Source: Lentimicrobiaceae bacterium (GTDB lineage: Bacteria; Bacteroidota; Bacteroidia; Bacteroidales; WCHB1-69). Taken from it: a DNA stretch of 5,488 nt. The position numbers were made by a program, and so were the translations under genes. Shown here piece by piece: positions 1 to 5,342 of this stretch (the first letter of the stretch is position 1; the number at the start of each line of letters is the position of its first letter). The stretch covers positions 1-5,488 of the forward strand of contig WQWP01000143.1 in assembly GCA_009787485.1 (NCBI GenBank). Reading direction: 5' to 3'. The notes beneath the pieces are model-generated. The model saw only the letters and a program-made list of their open reading frames with translations, had not been told where the DNA came from and did not search any database.

Positions 1-2
1 AT

Positions 3-365
3 GCCTTTCAGAGAGACAAAACTTTTGTGAATGAGAAATTTGATAGAATTATAAGAAGTATGCATCGTCGAGATGATGATGAAATGGAATGTGACATTTT
101 TTTATTCAACGGAAAAAGCGCTGCCATCATTGAGGTAAAATACAATGCCAAGCATGAGAATGTTTCAGTAAAAGATCTAATTTCACGAGTAGGGCGCTTT
201 AGAGCACTCTATCCTGAGTATAGAAATCATAACATTTATTTGGGCGTTGCAGCTCTGGCATTCAAGGGCGGTTTGGTGAAAGAATTGCACGGCGCCGGCA
301 TTGCCACCATTCGTCCGGTGGGCAAGAAAATGGTAAGGTATGATAAAAAGGTAAAGGCGTTTTGA
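3..365 (+). CDS. PD-(D/E)XK nuclease-like protein (DUF3782-like), C-terminal part
   Basis: This is the 3' end of a gene that starts before the window: the frame is open from base 3 to the TGA at 363-365. A GTG at 27 is in frame, but coding-like residues (AFQRDKTF) precede it, so I treat it as internal. The visible part carries a restriction-endonuclease-like core: an Asp in ECDIFLFNG (codon 93-95), then IIEVKY with the E-x-K pair at codons 132-140, followed by a helix with FRALYPEY and a strand YLGVAAL. This matches what I recall of Bacteroidota and cyanobacterial DUF3782-type proteins, which usually have a coiled-coil N-terminal half (not visible here) before the nuclease-like domain. The D...ExK residues suggest an intact metal-binding site. 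The cellular role and substrate of this family are not established. Fold assignment is fairly confident; nuclease activity is inference. Confidence 0.72.
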   Translation, partial: AFQRDKTFVNEKFDRIIRSMHRRDDDEMECDIFLFNGKSAAIIEVKYNAKHENVSVKDLISRVGRFRALYPEYRNHNIYLGVAALAFKGGLVKELHGAGIATIRPVGKKMVRYDKKVKAF

Positions 366-387
366 AGAAATGGCGTGTTTGTGATAG

Positions 388-420
388 TTTGAAAATCAAA
401 TAAAATATTTCTTATTTTTG
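388..420 (+). promoter_or_regulatory. Bacteroidota-type promoter for the LRR surface protein
   Basis: TTTG at 388-391 and TATTTTTG at 413-420 match the Bacteroidota sigma-A consensus (TTTG at -33 and TAnnTTTG at -7), separated by 21 bases. Transcription would begin near 426-428, leaving a leader of about 20 nt before the ATG at 449. The leader is AT-rich with no Shine-Dalgarno sequence, which is normal for the phylum. No terminator-like hairpin is seen between the upstream stop at 365 and this promoter. Confidence 0.65.
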
Positions 421-448
421 CACAGTTAAATCTTTAAATTCTTTTGCT

Positions 449-2059
449 ATGAAAAGGCATTTATTATTAATTGCTGCCATGCTTTTTAGCGCGGCAACCG
501 CTTTTGCACAAGGGGGAACAACGGGACCGTTGACATGGAATATAAGTAATGGCACGCTGACTATTAGTGGTGAAGGAGATATGCCGAATTATGGTAATGA
601 GGGCTCTGCATATCCACCATGGCATCAATATCGGGAATCCATTCATGGTGTTGATATGAAAATTGGTGTTACAAGTATTGGAAGTTGTGCTTTTTGGGAT
701 TGCGCAAATCTATCTTCAATTAATATCCCTAACAGTGTAAAGAGAATTGGAGTTTATGCCTTTTATTACTGCAAAAATATGACTTCTATTATCCTGCCTA
801 ACAGCATAATATGGATTGACGCATTGGCTTTTGCCGCTTGTATAGGACTCACTTCGATAAACATCCCTGACAACGTAATATCTATTGGAGATAATGCTTT
901 TGGGACTTGCACAGGTTTAATTTCAGTTACCATTCCAAACAGCGTAACAAATATTGGAAGAGAATCTTTTTCCGGTTGTACAAGTCTGATTTCGATAGCC
1001 ATCCCTGACGGTGTAACAAATATTGGAAGTTTGGCTTTTGCCGCTTGTACAAGTCTAACTTCTGCTACCATCTCAAAAAGTGTATCAAATATTGGCGCAG
1101 GAGCTTTTGCCTACTGCTCAAGCTTGCTCTCAATTGATGTTGAAAGTGAAAATAATAGTTATGCTTCTGAAGATGGGGTTTTATTTAATAAAAGTAAAAC
1201 CACTTTAATTTGTTATCCTCCAGGAAAAACAACAGATACGTATGTTATCTCTAACAACGTAACAAGTATTGGAGATTATGCTTTTTCCGATTGCATAAAT
1301 CTAACTTCGGTTACCATCCCCAACAGCGTAACAAATATTGGAAATCTTACTTTTATCCGTTGTAGAAATATAGATTCAATTGTCATTCCTAATAGTGTAA
1401 CATCGATTGGAGTGGATGCTTTTCGCCATTGTTCAAATCTGACTTCGGTTATCATATCTAACAACATAACAAGTATTGCAGATTTTACTTTTGATGGGTG
1501 TACAAGTTTGACTTCGGTAATTATTCCTAATGGTGTAACCAGCATTGGATCTACTGCTTTTTGCAATTGCACAAGTCTGACTTCAATTACCATTCCTAAC
1601 AGTGTAACATGGTTTGGAAGTTGGGTTTTTGGTTATTGCAAAAATCTAACTTTGATTACCAATCTTAATCCTGTGCCTGTTGACATACATTTCAGCGTTT
1701 TTGAAGGAGTGTATAAAAACGCATGTACATTAGAAGTGCCAATAAGTTCCGTTTCAACTTACAGAAATGCTCCTGTATGGCGAGAATTTAAAATTGTTGG
1801 CATTGATGTCGGTACTGAAACTATAGAACCTGAAGCAATTAAAATCTATCCTAATCCTACGACAGGAGAATTTAGAATGGAGAATGGAGAATGGAGAATG
1901 GAAGATGTTGAAATTTTTGATGTTTCCGGTAGAAATGTAGGGGTGAACCTGCGTGTTCACCCAAATAAAATCAATATTTCACATTTACCAACAGGCATTT
2001 ATTTCGTAAAAATACCCACAGCAACAGGAGAAGTGGTTAAGAAAATAGTGAAAGAATAA
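449..2059 (+). CDS. BspA-like leucine-rich-repeat surface protein with T9SS C-terminal sorting domain
   Basis: A secreted, probably surface-attached repeat protein of 536 residues. Residues 1-21 are a signal peptide (KRH, a hydrophobic stretch, then AFAQ with cleavage before or at Gln21). Residues 27-73 are the usual leader of this family (LTWNISNGTLTISGEGDMP). Residues 74-408 hold 13 LRR_5/BspA-type repeats, mostly of 23 residues: VTxIGxxAFxxC followed by xxLTSVxIPNx. Repeat 7 (212-270) carries the common insertion with DGVLFNKSKTTLICYPPGKT. Residues 409-450 (LEVPxSSVSTY, APVWREF) cap the solenoid. The T9SS domain starts at 464 (IKIYPNPTTGEF), continues with VEIFDVSGRNV and ends with ISHLPTGIYFVKI and KKIVKE, so the protein should cross the outer membrane by the Por system. 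BspA relatives are adhesins or binding proteins; the ligand here is unknown. Odd: a heptanucleotide tandem repeat and a palindrome lie inside the sorting domain. Confidence 0.9.
   Translation: MKRHLLLIAAMLFSAATAFAQGGTTGPLTWNISNGTLTISGEGDMPNYGNEGSAYPPWHQYRESIHGVDMKIGVTSIGSCAFWDCANLSSINIPNSVKRIGVYAFYYCKNMTSIILPNSIIWIDALAFAACIGLTSINIPDNVISIGDNAFGTCTGLISVTIPNSVTNIGRESFSGCTSLISIAIPDGVTNIGSLAFAACTSLTSATISKSVSNIGAGAFAYCSSLLSIDVESENNSYASEDGVLFNKSKTTLICYPPGKTTDTYVISNNVTSIGDYAFSDCINLTSVTIPNSVTNIGNLTFIRCRNIDSIVIPNSVTSIGVDAFRHCSNLTSVIISNNITSIADFTFDGCTSLTSVIIPNGVTSIGSTAFCNCTSLTSITIPNSVTWFGSWVFGYCKNLTLITNLNPVPVDIHFSVFEGVYKNACTLEVPISSVSTYRNAPVWREFKIVGIDVGTETIEPEAIKIYPNPTTGEFRMENGEWRMEDVEIFDVSGRNVGVNLRVHPNKINISHLPTGIYFVKIPTATGEVVKKIVKE
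668..1672 (+). repeat. Tandem 69-nt coding repeats (13 LRR units)
   Basis: Thirteen units, mostly 69 nt (23 codons), encode the LRR solenoid. Unit 7 is longer because of a 36-codon insertion. Nucleotide identity is patchy but includes exact blocks: a 19-bp match at 824-842 and 1031-1049, offset by exactly three units (207 bp), and a 22-bp match at 938-959 and 1322-1343, offset by 384 bp (128 codons). Recombination between either pair would remove whole codons and keep the frame. The regularity also opens long antisense frames, which are not genes. Confidence 0.85.
1874..1901 (+). repeat. Heptanucleotide tandem repeat (AGAATGG)4 inside the T9SS domain
   Basis: Four perfect, uninterrupted copies of the 7-nt unit AGAATGG. 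Three units make 21 nt, so the encoded peptide repeats every seven residues (RMENGEW). It lies between the first strand of the sorting domain (IKIYPNPTTGEF) and the next (VEIFDVSG), where the encoded residues look like a loop insertion. A change of one unit shifts the frame: removing one gives a TAG at 1938-1940, adding one gives a TGA at 1909-1911. I recall similar GGAGAAT-type arrays dispersed in other genomes of this phylum, but could not check. Confidence 0.9.
1941..1962. repeat. Perfect palindrome (8-bp arms, 6-nt loop) inside the T9SS domain; REP-like
   Basis: GGGTGAAC (1941-1948) and GTTCACCC (1955-1962) are perfect reverse complements around the loop CTGCGT. It encodes VNLRVHP in frame, between VEIFDVSGRNVG and the conserved NISHLPTGIYFVKI, at a point where related sorting domains usually have a short variable loop. 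The flanks (TGTAG before it) and overall form resemble a dispersed GC-rich palindromic repeat that I recall from many bacterial genomes. That resemblance is from memory; the hairpin itself is seen directly. Confidence 0.75.
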
Positions 2060-2077
2060 TAACTACCTAAAAAAATA

Positions 2078-2085
2078 TATCTTTG
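2078..2085 (+). promoter_or_regulatory. Possible -7 promoter element for the small membrane protein
   Basis: TATCTTTG fits the Bacteroidota -7 consensus TAnnTTTG and is followed by C, as is frequent. No convincing TTTG -33 box lies about 19-21 bases upstream, where the sequence is AATA-rich and overlaps the stop of the preceding gene. If used, the leader would be about 65 nt. The gap of 97 bp after the LRR gene supports a separate promoter, but the call rests on one box only. Confidence 0.4.
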
Positions 2086-2156
2086 CTTGTTAAAAAACGA
2101 CAAGGAAGCATTTTTTAATATAAAATTGAATGTTAACCACTTAAATCATTCTATCT

Positions 2157-2633
2157 ATGGAAAATTACAACGAACATTACGAAAACCCTTTTGAAGAAAA
2201 GAAACGCCCCGGGTTTCTTACGTTTTTATGTGTGTTAACTTTTATAGGCTCCGGGATCTCCCTGTTGTCCAATCTCACTTCGCCGCTTTTTGCGCCCATT
2301 TTTATAGAGACGCTGCACAGTTCGCCGCTTTTTTCCGGAGCGATTGAAATATACGAACAAATCTTAGTAACCCCGATATGGCAATTTTATCTCTTGGCTT
2401 TCTTTTGCGCCACTTCCATTATCGGAGCAGTTTATATGCTAAAAATGAGGAAGATAGGGTTTCATATCTATGTGATCTCTCAATTGGTGCAAATGTGTAT
2501 CGGGCTGTTTATCATTGGAGGTTTTTTTAAACCTACTGTATTTAGTGTGTTTATCGTTGTGCTGTTTATTTGTTTGTATGGGATGTATTATAAGCGATTT
2601 ACTGAGCTGGATGCAGAAGATCATGAAAATTGA
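2157..2633 (+). CDS. Small four-helix inner-membrane protein, function unknown
   Basis: A 158-residue protein that I do not recognise beyond being a typical Bacteroidota hypothetical membrane protein. The N-terminus (1-19) is polar and acidic with KKRP just before the membrane. Four hydrophobic segments follow, at about 20-40, 74-95, 100-121 and 126-147, with a roughly 33-residue loop between the first two. Positive residues at 15-17 (KKR), 96-99 (KMRK) and 146-147 (KR) put both termini and the second loop in the cytoplasm. There is no catalytic motif, signal peptide cleavage site or known domain that I can see. The C-terminal tail is short and acidic (ELDAEDHEN). It stands alone between a weak promoter and a hairpin-rich spacer, so context gives no clue to its job. 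That it is a real gene is supported by its coherent topology and its spacing from its neighbours. Confidence 0.75.
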   Translation: MENYNEHYENPFEEKKRPGFLTFLCVLTFIGSGISLLSNLTSPLFAPIFIETLHSSPLFSGAIEIYEQILVTPIWQFYLLAFFCATSIIGAVYMLKMRKIGFHIYVISQLVQMCIGLFIIGGFFKPTVFSVFIVVLFICLYGMYYKRFTELDAEDHEN

Positions 2634-2642
2634 TATAAACTA

Positions 2643-2679
2643 CCCCGCCCTTCGGGCACCCCTTCAAAATTTGAAGGGG
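2643..2679. repeat. GC-rich double hairpin downstream of the membrane protein (possible terminator or dispersed repeat)
   Basis: Two adjacent inverted repeats in otherwise AT-rich DNA: a small GCCC-TTC-GGGC stem (2647-2657), and a perfect 10-bp dyad with arms CCCCTTCAAA (2659-2668) and TTTGAAGGGG (2670-2679) around a single central A. CCCTTC occurs twice (2648-2653, 2660-2665) and both copies could pair with GAAGGG (2673-2678), so two folds compete. The 3' side (ATATTCTTA) is only moderately T-rich, so termination is possible but not typical. The sequence resembles a dispersed intergenic element I recall from Bacteroidota; not verified. Confidence 0.6.
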
Positions 2680-2694
2680 ATATTCTTAACCTCA

Positions 2695-2722
2695 TTAAAC
2701 CTTAAACCTTAAATTTTAAATC
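2695..2722 (+). repeat. Degenerate heptamer array TTAAACC/TTAAATY upstream of pepD
   Basis: Four consecutive 7-nt units: TTAAACC, TTAAACC, TTAAATT and TTAAATC. The first two are identical and the others differ at the last two positions. The array ends 18 bases before the pepD start, within a leader with no TAnnTTTG box and no Shine-Dalgarno. It could affect translation or promoter spacing, or be a neutral simple repeat. Confidence 0.6.
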
Positions 2723-2740
2723 TTTAAATAATTAAATATT

Positions 2741-4198
2741 ATGAACGACATCTTAAACCTCAATCCCAAACGTGTATTTTATTATTTCGATGAAATTTGT
2801 AAAATTCCACATCCTTCTAAAAAAGAAGAAAAAATTGTAGCCTGGTTGTTGGAAACCGGAAAAGCGCTGGGCTTAGAAACCAAACGCGATAAAATTGGTA
2901 ATGTACTGATTGCTAAACCGGCAACAAAGGGCAAAGAAAAAGTTACGCCTGTTATTTTTCAAAGCCACGTGGATATGGTGTGCGAAAAGAATAGCGATAC
3001 TAAATTCGATTTCGACAAAGACCCCATTCAGCCTTACGTGGATGGCGAGTGGCTCAAAGCAAAAGGCACCACGCTGGGCGCCGACGATGGCATTGGCATG
3101 GCTATTCAATTGGCGCTGCTGGAAGCCAACGACATTGAGCACGGTCCTATCGAATGCCTGTTTACCGTGGATGAAGAAACGGGCTTAACCGGAGCACAAA
3201 ACTTAGAAGCCGGTTTTATGAACGGAAAAATGTTGCTAAACTTGGATTCGGAAGATGAAGGCGAGTTTTTTATCGGATGCGCCGGCGGAAAAGACACGCA
3301 AGCCATTCTTGAAATTGAATGGGAAGACAAAATGCCGAAAGATTGCATCGCTTATTATATATATGTAAAAGGCTTACAAGGCGGGCATTCCGGCGATGAC
3401 ATTAACAAAGGGCGCGGAAACGCCGTAAAACTTTTGAATCGCATTTTATGGAACGCCTACCAGGATCTTGATCTTTTTATTGCCCATATAGATGCCGGCA
3501 ACTTGCGTAACGCCATTGCCCGCGAAGGCAGCGCGCACATCATCATCCCCAAAGAAAACAAAAAGGCGTTTGAAAAATATCTTCAGGAGATGGACAAAAC
3601 GTATAAAAACGAGTTGCGCTTTACAGATCCGGGCGTTAACGTAACTTTTGAAGAAGCCAAAATGCCAAAGAAGATATTGAATGAACTGTTGCAAATAGAT
3701 TTGATGAATGCGCTGTATGTGTGCCCGCACGGCGTGTTGGCAATGTCGCAAGATATTCCGGATTTTGTGGAAACCTCTACTAATTTGGCTTCCGTTAAGT
3801 TTAAAGATGAGAAGATTATCATCAGCACAAGCCAGCGCAGCTCTTTAGAGTCTAAAAAACAGGATGCTGTGGATATGGTTTCGGCTACTTTTTACACCAT
3901 TGGCGCCGACGACGTGAAGCATGGCGATGGCTACCCGGGCTGGGCGCCAAACCCAAATTCGGAAGTGTTGAAAGTGTTAACGCAAGCGTATCGCAATCTG
4001 TTTAAGAAAGAGCCTGAAGCAAAAGCGATTCACGCCGGATTGGAATGCGGCTTGTTCTCTGAAAAATATCCGGGTTTGGATATGGTTTCGTACGGTCCCA
4101 CTTTACGTGGCGTACACTCTCCCGACGAGAAACTTAAAATTGATACGGTGCAGGAGGTTTGGGATTTGACGGTGGAGTTTCTGAGGATATTGAAATAA
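2741..4198 (+). CDS. pepD: Aminoacyl-histidine dipeptidase (M20 family, PepD)
   Basis: A cytosolic zinc dipeptidase that hydrolyses Xaa-His dipeptides such as carnosine-like substrates, releasing amino acids for catabolism. At 485 residues it is as long as I recall E. coli PepD to be, and it is complete. All expected di-metal residues are visible: His76 and Asp78 in SHVDMV, bridging Asp115 in TTLGADDGIGMA, the catalytic pair Glu145-Glu146 in TVDEETGLTGA, Asp169 in LNLDSEDEGE, and His459 in RGVHSPDEK near the C-terminus. HSGDDINKGRGNA (216-228) begins the inserted lid/dimerisation domain, and IHAGLECGLF (430-439) returns to the catalytic domain. There is no signal peptide. The ATG at 2741 fits the family's short N-terminus (LNPKRVFYYFDEICKIPHPS). 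The gene lies 107 bp after the membrane protein with a hairpin between, and no clear promoter is seen. It is convergent with the biotin carrier gene, 3 bp apart. Confidence 0.95.
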   Translation: MNDILNLNPKRVFYYFDEICKIPHPSKKEEKIVAWLLETGKALGLETKRDKIGNVLIAKPATKGKEKVTPVIFQSHVDMVCEKNSDTKFDFDKDPIQPYVDGEWLKAKGTTLGADDGIGMAIQLALLEANDIEHGPIECLFTVDEETGLTGAQNLEAGFMNGKMLLNLDSEDEGEFFIGCAGGKDTQAILEIEWEDKMPKDCIAYYIYVKGLQGGHSGDDINKGRGNAVKLLNRILWNAYQDLDLFIAHIDAGNLRNAIAREGSAHIIIPKENKKAFEKYLQEMDKTYKNELRFTDPGVNVTFEEAKMPKKILNELLQIDLMNALYVCPHGVLAMSQDIPDFVETSTNLASVKFKDEKIIISTSQRSSLESKKQDAVDMVSATFYTIGADDVKHGDGYPGWAPNPNSEVLKVLTQAYRNLFKKEPEAKAIHAGLECGLFSEKYPGLDMVSYGPTLRGVHSPDEKLKIDTVQEVWDLTVEFLRILK

Positions 4199-4201
4199 CC
4201 G

Positions 4202-4639
4202 TCACTCCATCACAATCAACACATCTCCTTCCATCACGGAATCTCCGCGGTGAACGCGAATCTCTTTCACTACGCCTTCCTGATCGGCATCGATCATATT
4301 TTCCATTTTCATGGCTTCTAATTTGATTACGTGTTGCCCGGGTTTTACGGTGTCTCCTTCTTTTACAAAAAAGTCTAACACAACGCCCGGAAGCGGCGAT
4401 TTAATGACGTGTGTTCCTGAAGATGCAGGTGCTGCCTGAGGTACATTTGCTGGTTTAGGTGTTGCTTGCGGAGTGGCTGGCGCAGCTACCCTTAGTACAG
4501 GTTTGGGCGCGGGAACCGCTACTTCCAATTCTACTTGATAGGGCGCGCCATTTACTTCTACAGTGGCCACTTGATCTTCAATATCAACAATATCAACTGA
4601 ATAGTTTTTGCCGTTGATGGTAAATTTGTAGTTTTTCAT
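4202..4639 (-). CDS. Biotin carboxyl carrier subunit (biotin/lipoyl attachment domain protein)
   Basis: A 145-residue carrier protein for a biotin-dependent carboxylase or decarboxylase. Residues 1-40 form a short N-terminal domain (YKFTINGKNYSVDI, VEVNGAPYQVELE), 42-74 are a flexible Pro/Ala linker, and 77-145 are a biotinyl domain. The attachment site is EAMKMEN with Lys111 as the residue biotinylated by BirA; the AMKM motif marks biotin rather than lipoate. The N-terminal form and length match Bacteroidota carriers of methylmalonyl-CoA or oxaloacetate decarboxylase-type complexes and of acyl-CoA carboxylases better than classical AccB, but which enzyme it serves cannot be told here. Such genes usually sit with a carboxyltransferase or membrane subunit gene. 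This one is alone: efp is divergent 131 bp upstream, and pepD is convergent with no room for a separate terminator. Confidence 0.88.
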   Translation of the reverse strand: MKNYKFTINGKNYSVDIVDIEDQVATVEVNGAPYQVELEVAVPAPKPVLRVAAPATPQATPKPANVPQAAPASSGTHVIKSPLPGVVLDFFVKEGDTVKPGQHVIKLEAMKMENMIDADQEGVVKEIRVHRGDSVMEGDVLIVME

Positions 4640-4712
4640 TACGGGGAATTCGGGGGTTAATTGGTGTTGCGAATTAACATGTTTTTTTTTACTTTCGCTA
4701 TCGAAATTGTTA

Positions 4713-4734
4713 CGCGAAAAATTTTATCTTCGCG
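4713..4734. promoter_or_regulatory. Dyad CGCGAA-N10-TTCGCG over the efp -7 region
   Basis: A perfect 6-bp inverted repeat, CGCGAA (4713-4718) and TTCGCG (4729-4734), with a 10-base AT-rich spacer. It covers the putative efp -7 box, so a dimeric regulator bound there would block the promoter. A related arm, TTTCGC (4693-4698), lies 15 bases before GCGAAA (4714-4719). The symmetry is seen directly; a regulatory role is inference. Confidence 0.35.
4725..4732 (+). promoter_or_regulatory. Probable -7 promoter element of efp
   Basis: TATCTTCG is one base from the Bacteroidota -7 consensus TAnnTTTG and is followed by C. A clear -33 TTTG at the right distance is not present; the nearest candidate, ATTG at 4706-4709, is only 15 bases upstream. 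Transcription would start near 4739, leaving about 30 nt of AT-rich leader before the efp ATG. On the opposite strand I find no convincing promoter for the biotin carrier gene, although it must start in this same 131-bp region. Confidence 0.45.
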
Positions 4735-4770
4735 CCGCAAAATTGCAACACCCTCAAAAAGTAATTATTT

Positions 4771-5337
4771 ATGGCTACAACAGCTGATTTTAGAAACGGT
4801 CTCTGTATAGAATTTAACGGAGAATTGTACGTAATTGTCGAATTTCAACATGTAAAACCCGGAAAAGGTCCTGCCTTTGTAAGAACCAAAATTAGAAATT
4901 TAAAAACGGGAAGAACTTTAGAAAATACATTCACTGCCGGTGTAAAAATTGATGTTGCCCGCGTGGAACGCCGTCCCTACCAGTTTTTATACAAAGAAGG
5001 AGATGATATCTATAATTTTATGCACGCTGATACTTACGAACAATTGGCAGTTCTTGAATCTTTAATTGATAATCCGGGATTGCTAAAAGAAGGGCAAAGT
5101 GTTGAAATCATGTATCATGCAGATACCGACACACCGCTCACCTGCGAATTGCCCGCTTTTGTTGACCTGGAAGTTACCTACACCGAGCCCGGCGTGAAAG
5201 GAGATACCGCCACCAATGCCGCCAAAAGAGCTATTGTCGAGACCGGCGCCGAAGTGTTTGTCCCACTGTTTATTGAAACCGGTGAAAAAATCCGCGTGGA
5301 TACTCGTACCAATAGATATGCCGAAAGAGTAAAATAA
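4771..5337 (+). CDS. efp: Translation elongation factor P
   Basis: EF-P binds between the P and E sites of the ribosome and relieves stalling at consecutive prolines. The 188-residue length is that of a full bacterial EF-P. Residues 3-65 form the KOW-like domain I, with the loop KPGKGPAFV whose tip residue Lys32 corresponds to E. coli Lys34. The middle OB domain includes YNFMHADTYEQL. The C-terminal OB domain carries the family signature in DLEVTYTEPGVKGDTATNA and VPLFIETGEKIRVDTR, ending RYAERVK. The tip is Lys, not Arg, so EarP-type rhamnosylation is not expected; whether Lys32 is modified here is unknown, since no EpmA or YmfI-like gene is in view. The ATG at 4771 gives the standard N-terminus (MATTADFRNG) and has no Shine-Dalgarno. 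A terminator lies just after the stop, so the gene may be monocistronic. Confidence 0.97.
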   Translation: MATTADFRNGLCIEFNGELYVIVEFQHVKPGKGPAFVRTKIRNLKTGRTLENTFTAGVKIDVARVERRPYQFLYKEGDDIYNFMHADTYEQLAVLESLIDNPGLLKEGQSVEIMYHADTDTPLTCELPAFVDLEVTYTEPGVKGDTATNAAKRAIVETGAEVFVPLFIETGEKIRVDTRTNRYAERVK

Positions 5338-5342
5338 CCTAT

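Noticed and set aside
27..29. GTG as the start codon of the first gene
   Set aside because: The frame is open upstream to the window edge with family-like residues, so the gene most likely begins outside the window.
766..1593. Long antisense reading frames (766-1071 and 1276-1593) opposite the LRR region
   Set aside because: They mirror the 69-nt repeat periodicity of the real gene, encode only a repeated low-complexity pattern and have no start context.
668..1672. Regular repeats suggesting a CRISPR-like array
   Set aside because: The units are contiguous 69-nt coding repeats in a single long reading frame, with no constant repeat and unique spacer structure.
2086..2104. Inverted repeat CTTGT/ACAAG with a 9-nt loop followed by a T-run, as a terminator of the LRR gene
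   Set aside because: Only five pairs, mostly A-T; six bases (GGAAGC plus A) separate the stem from the T-run; and it overlaps a plausible promoter start region. Too weak to call.
2515..2712. 65-residue plus-strand frame overlapping the end of the membrane protein
   Set aside because: It is a shadow frame over transmembrane codons that runs on through the hairpin element; no supporting start or family resemblance.
2873..3828. Several antisense and alternative frames within pepD
   Set aside because: They lie wholly within a full-length, well-recognised gene and show no domain of their own.
4663..4752. 8-bp inverted repeat GGTGTTGC (4663-4670) and GCAACACC (4745-4752) spanning the divergent region
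   Set aside because: The arms are 74 bases apart, and a match of this length is not very unlikely by chance in a region this size; there is no supporting motif.
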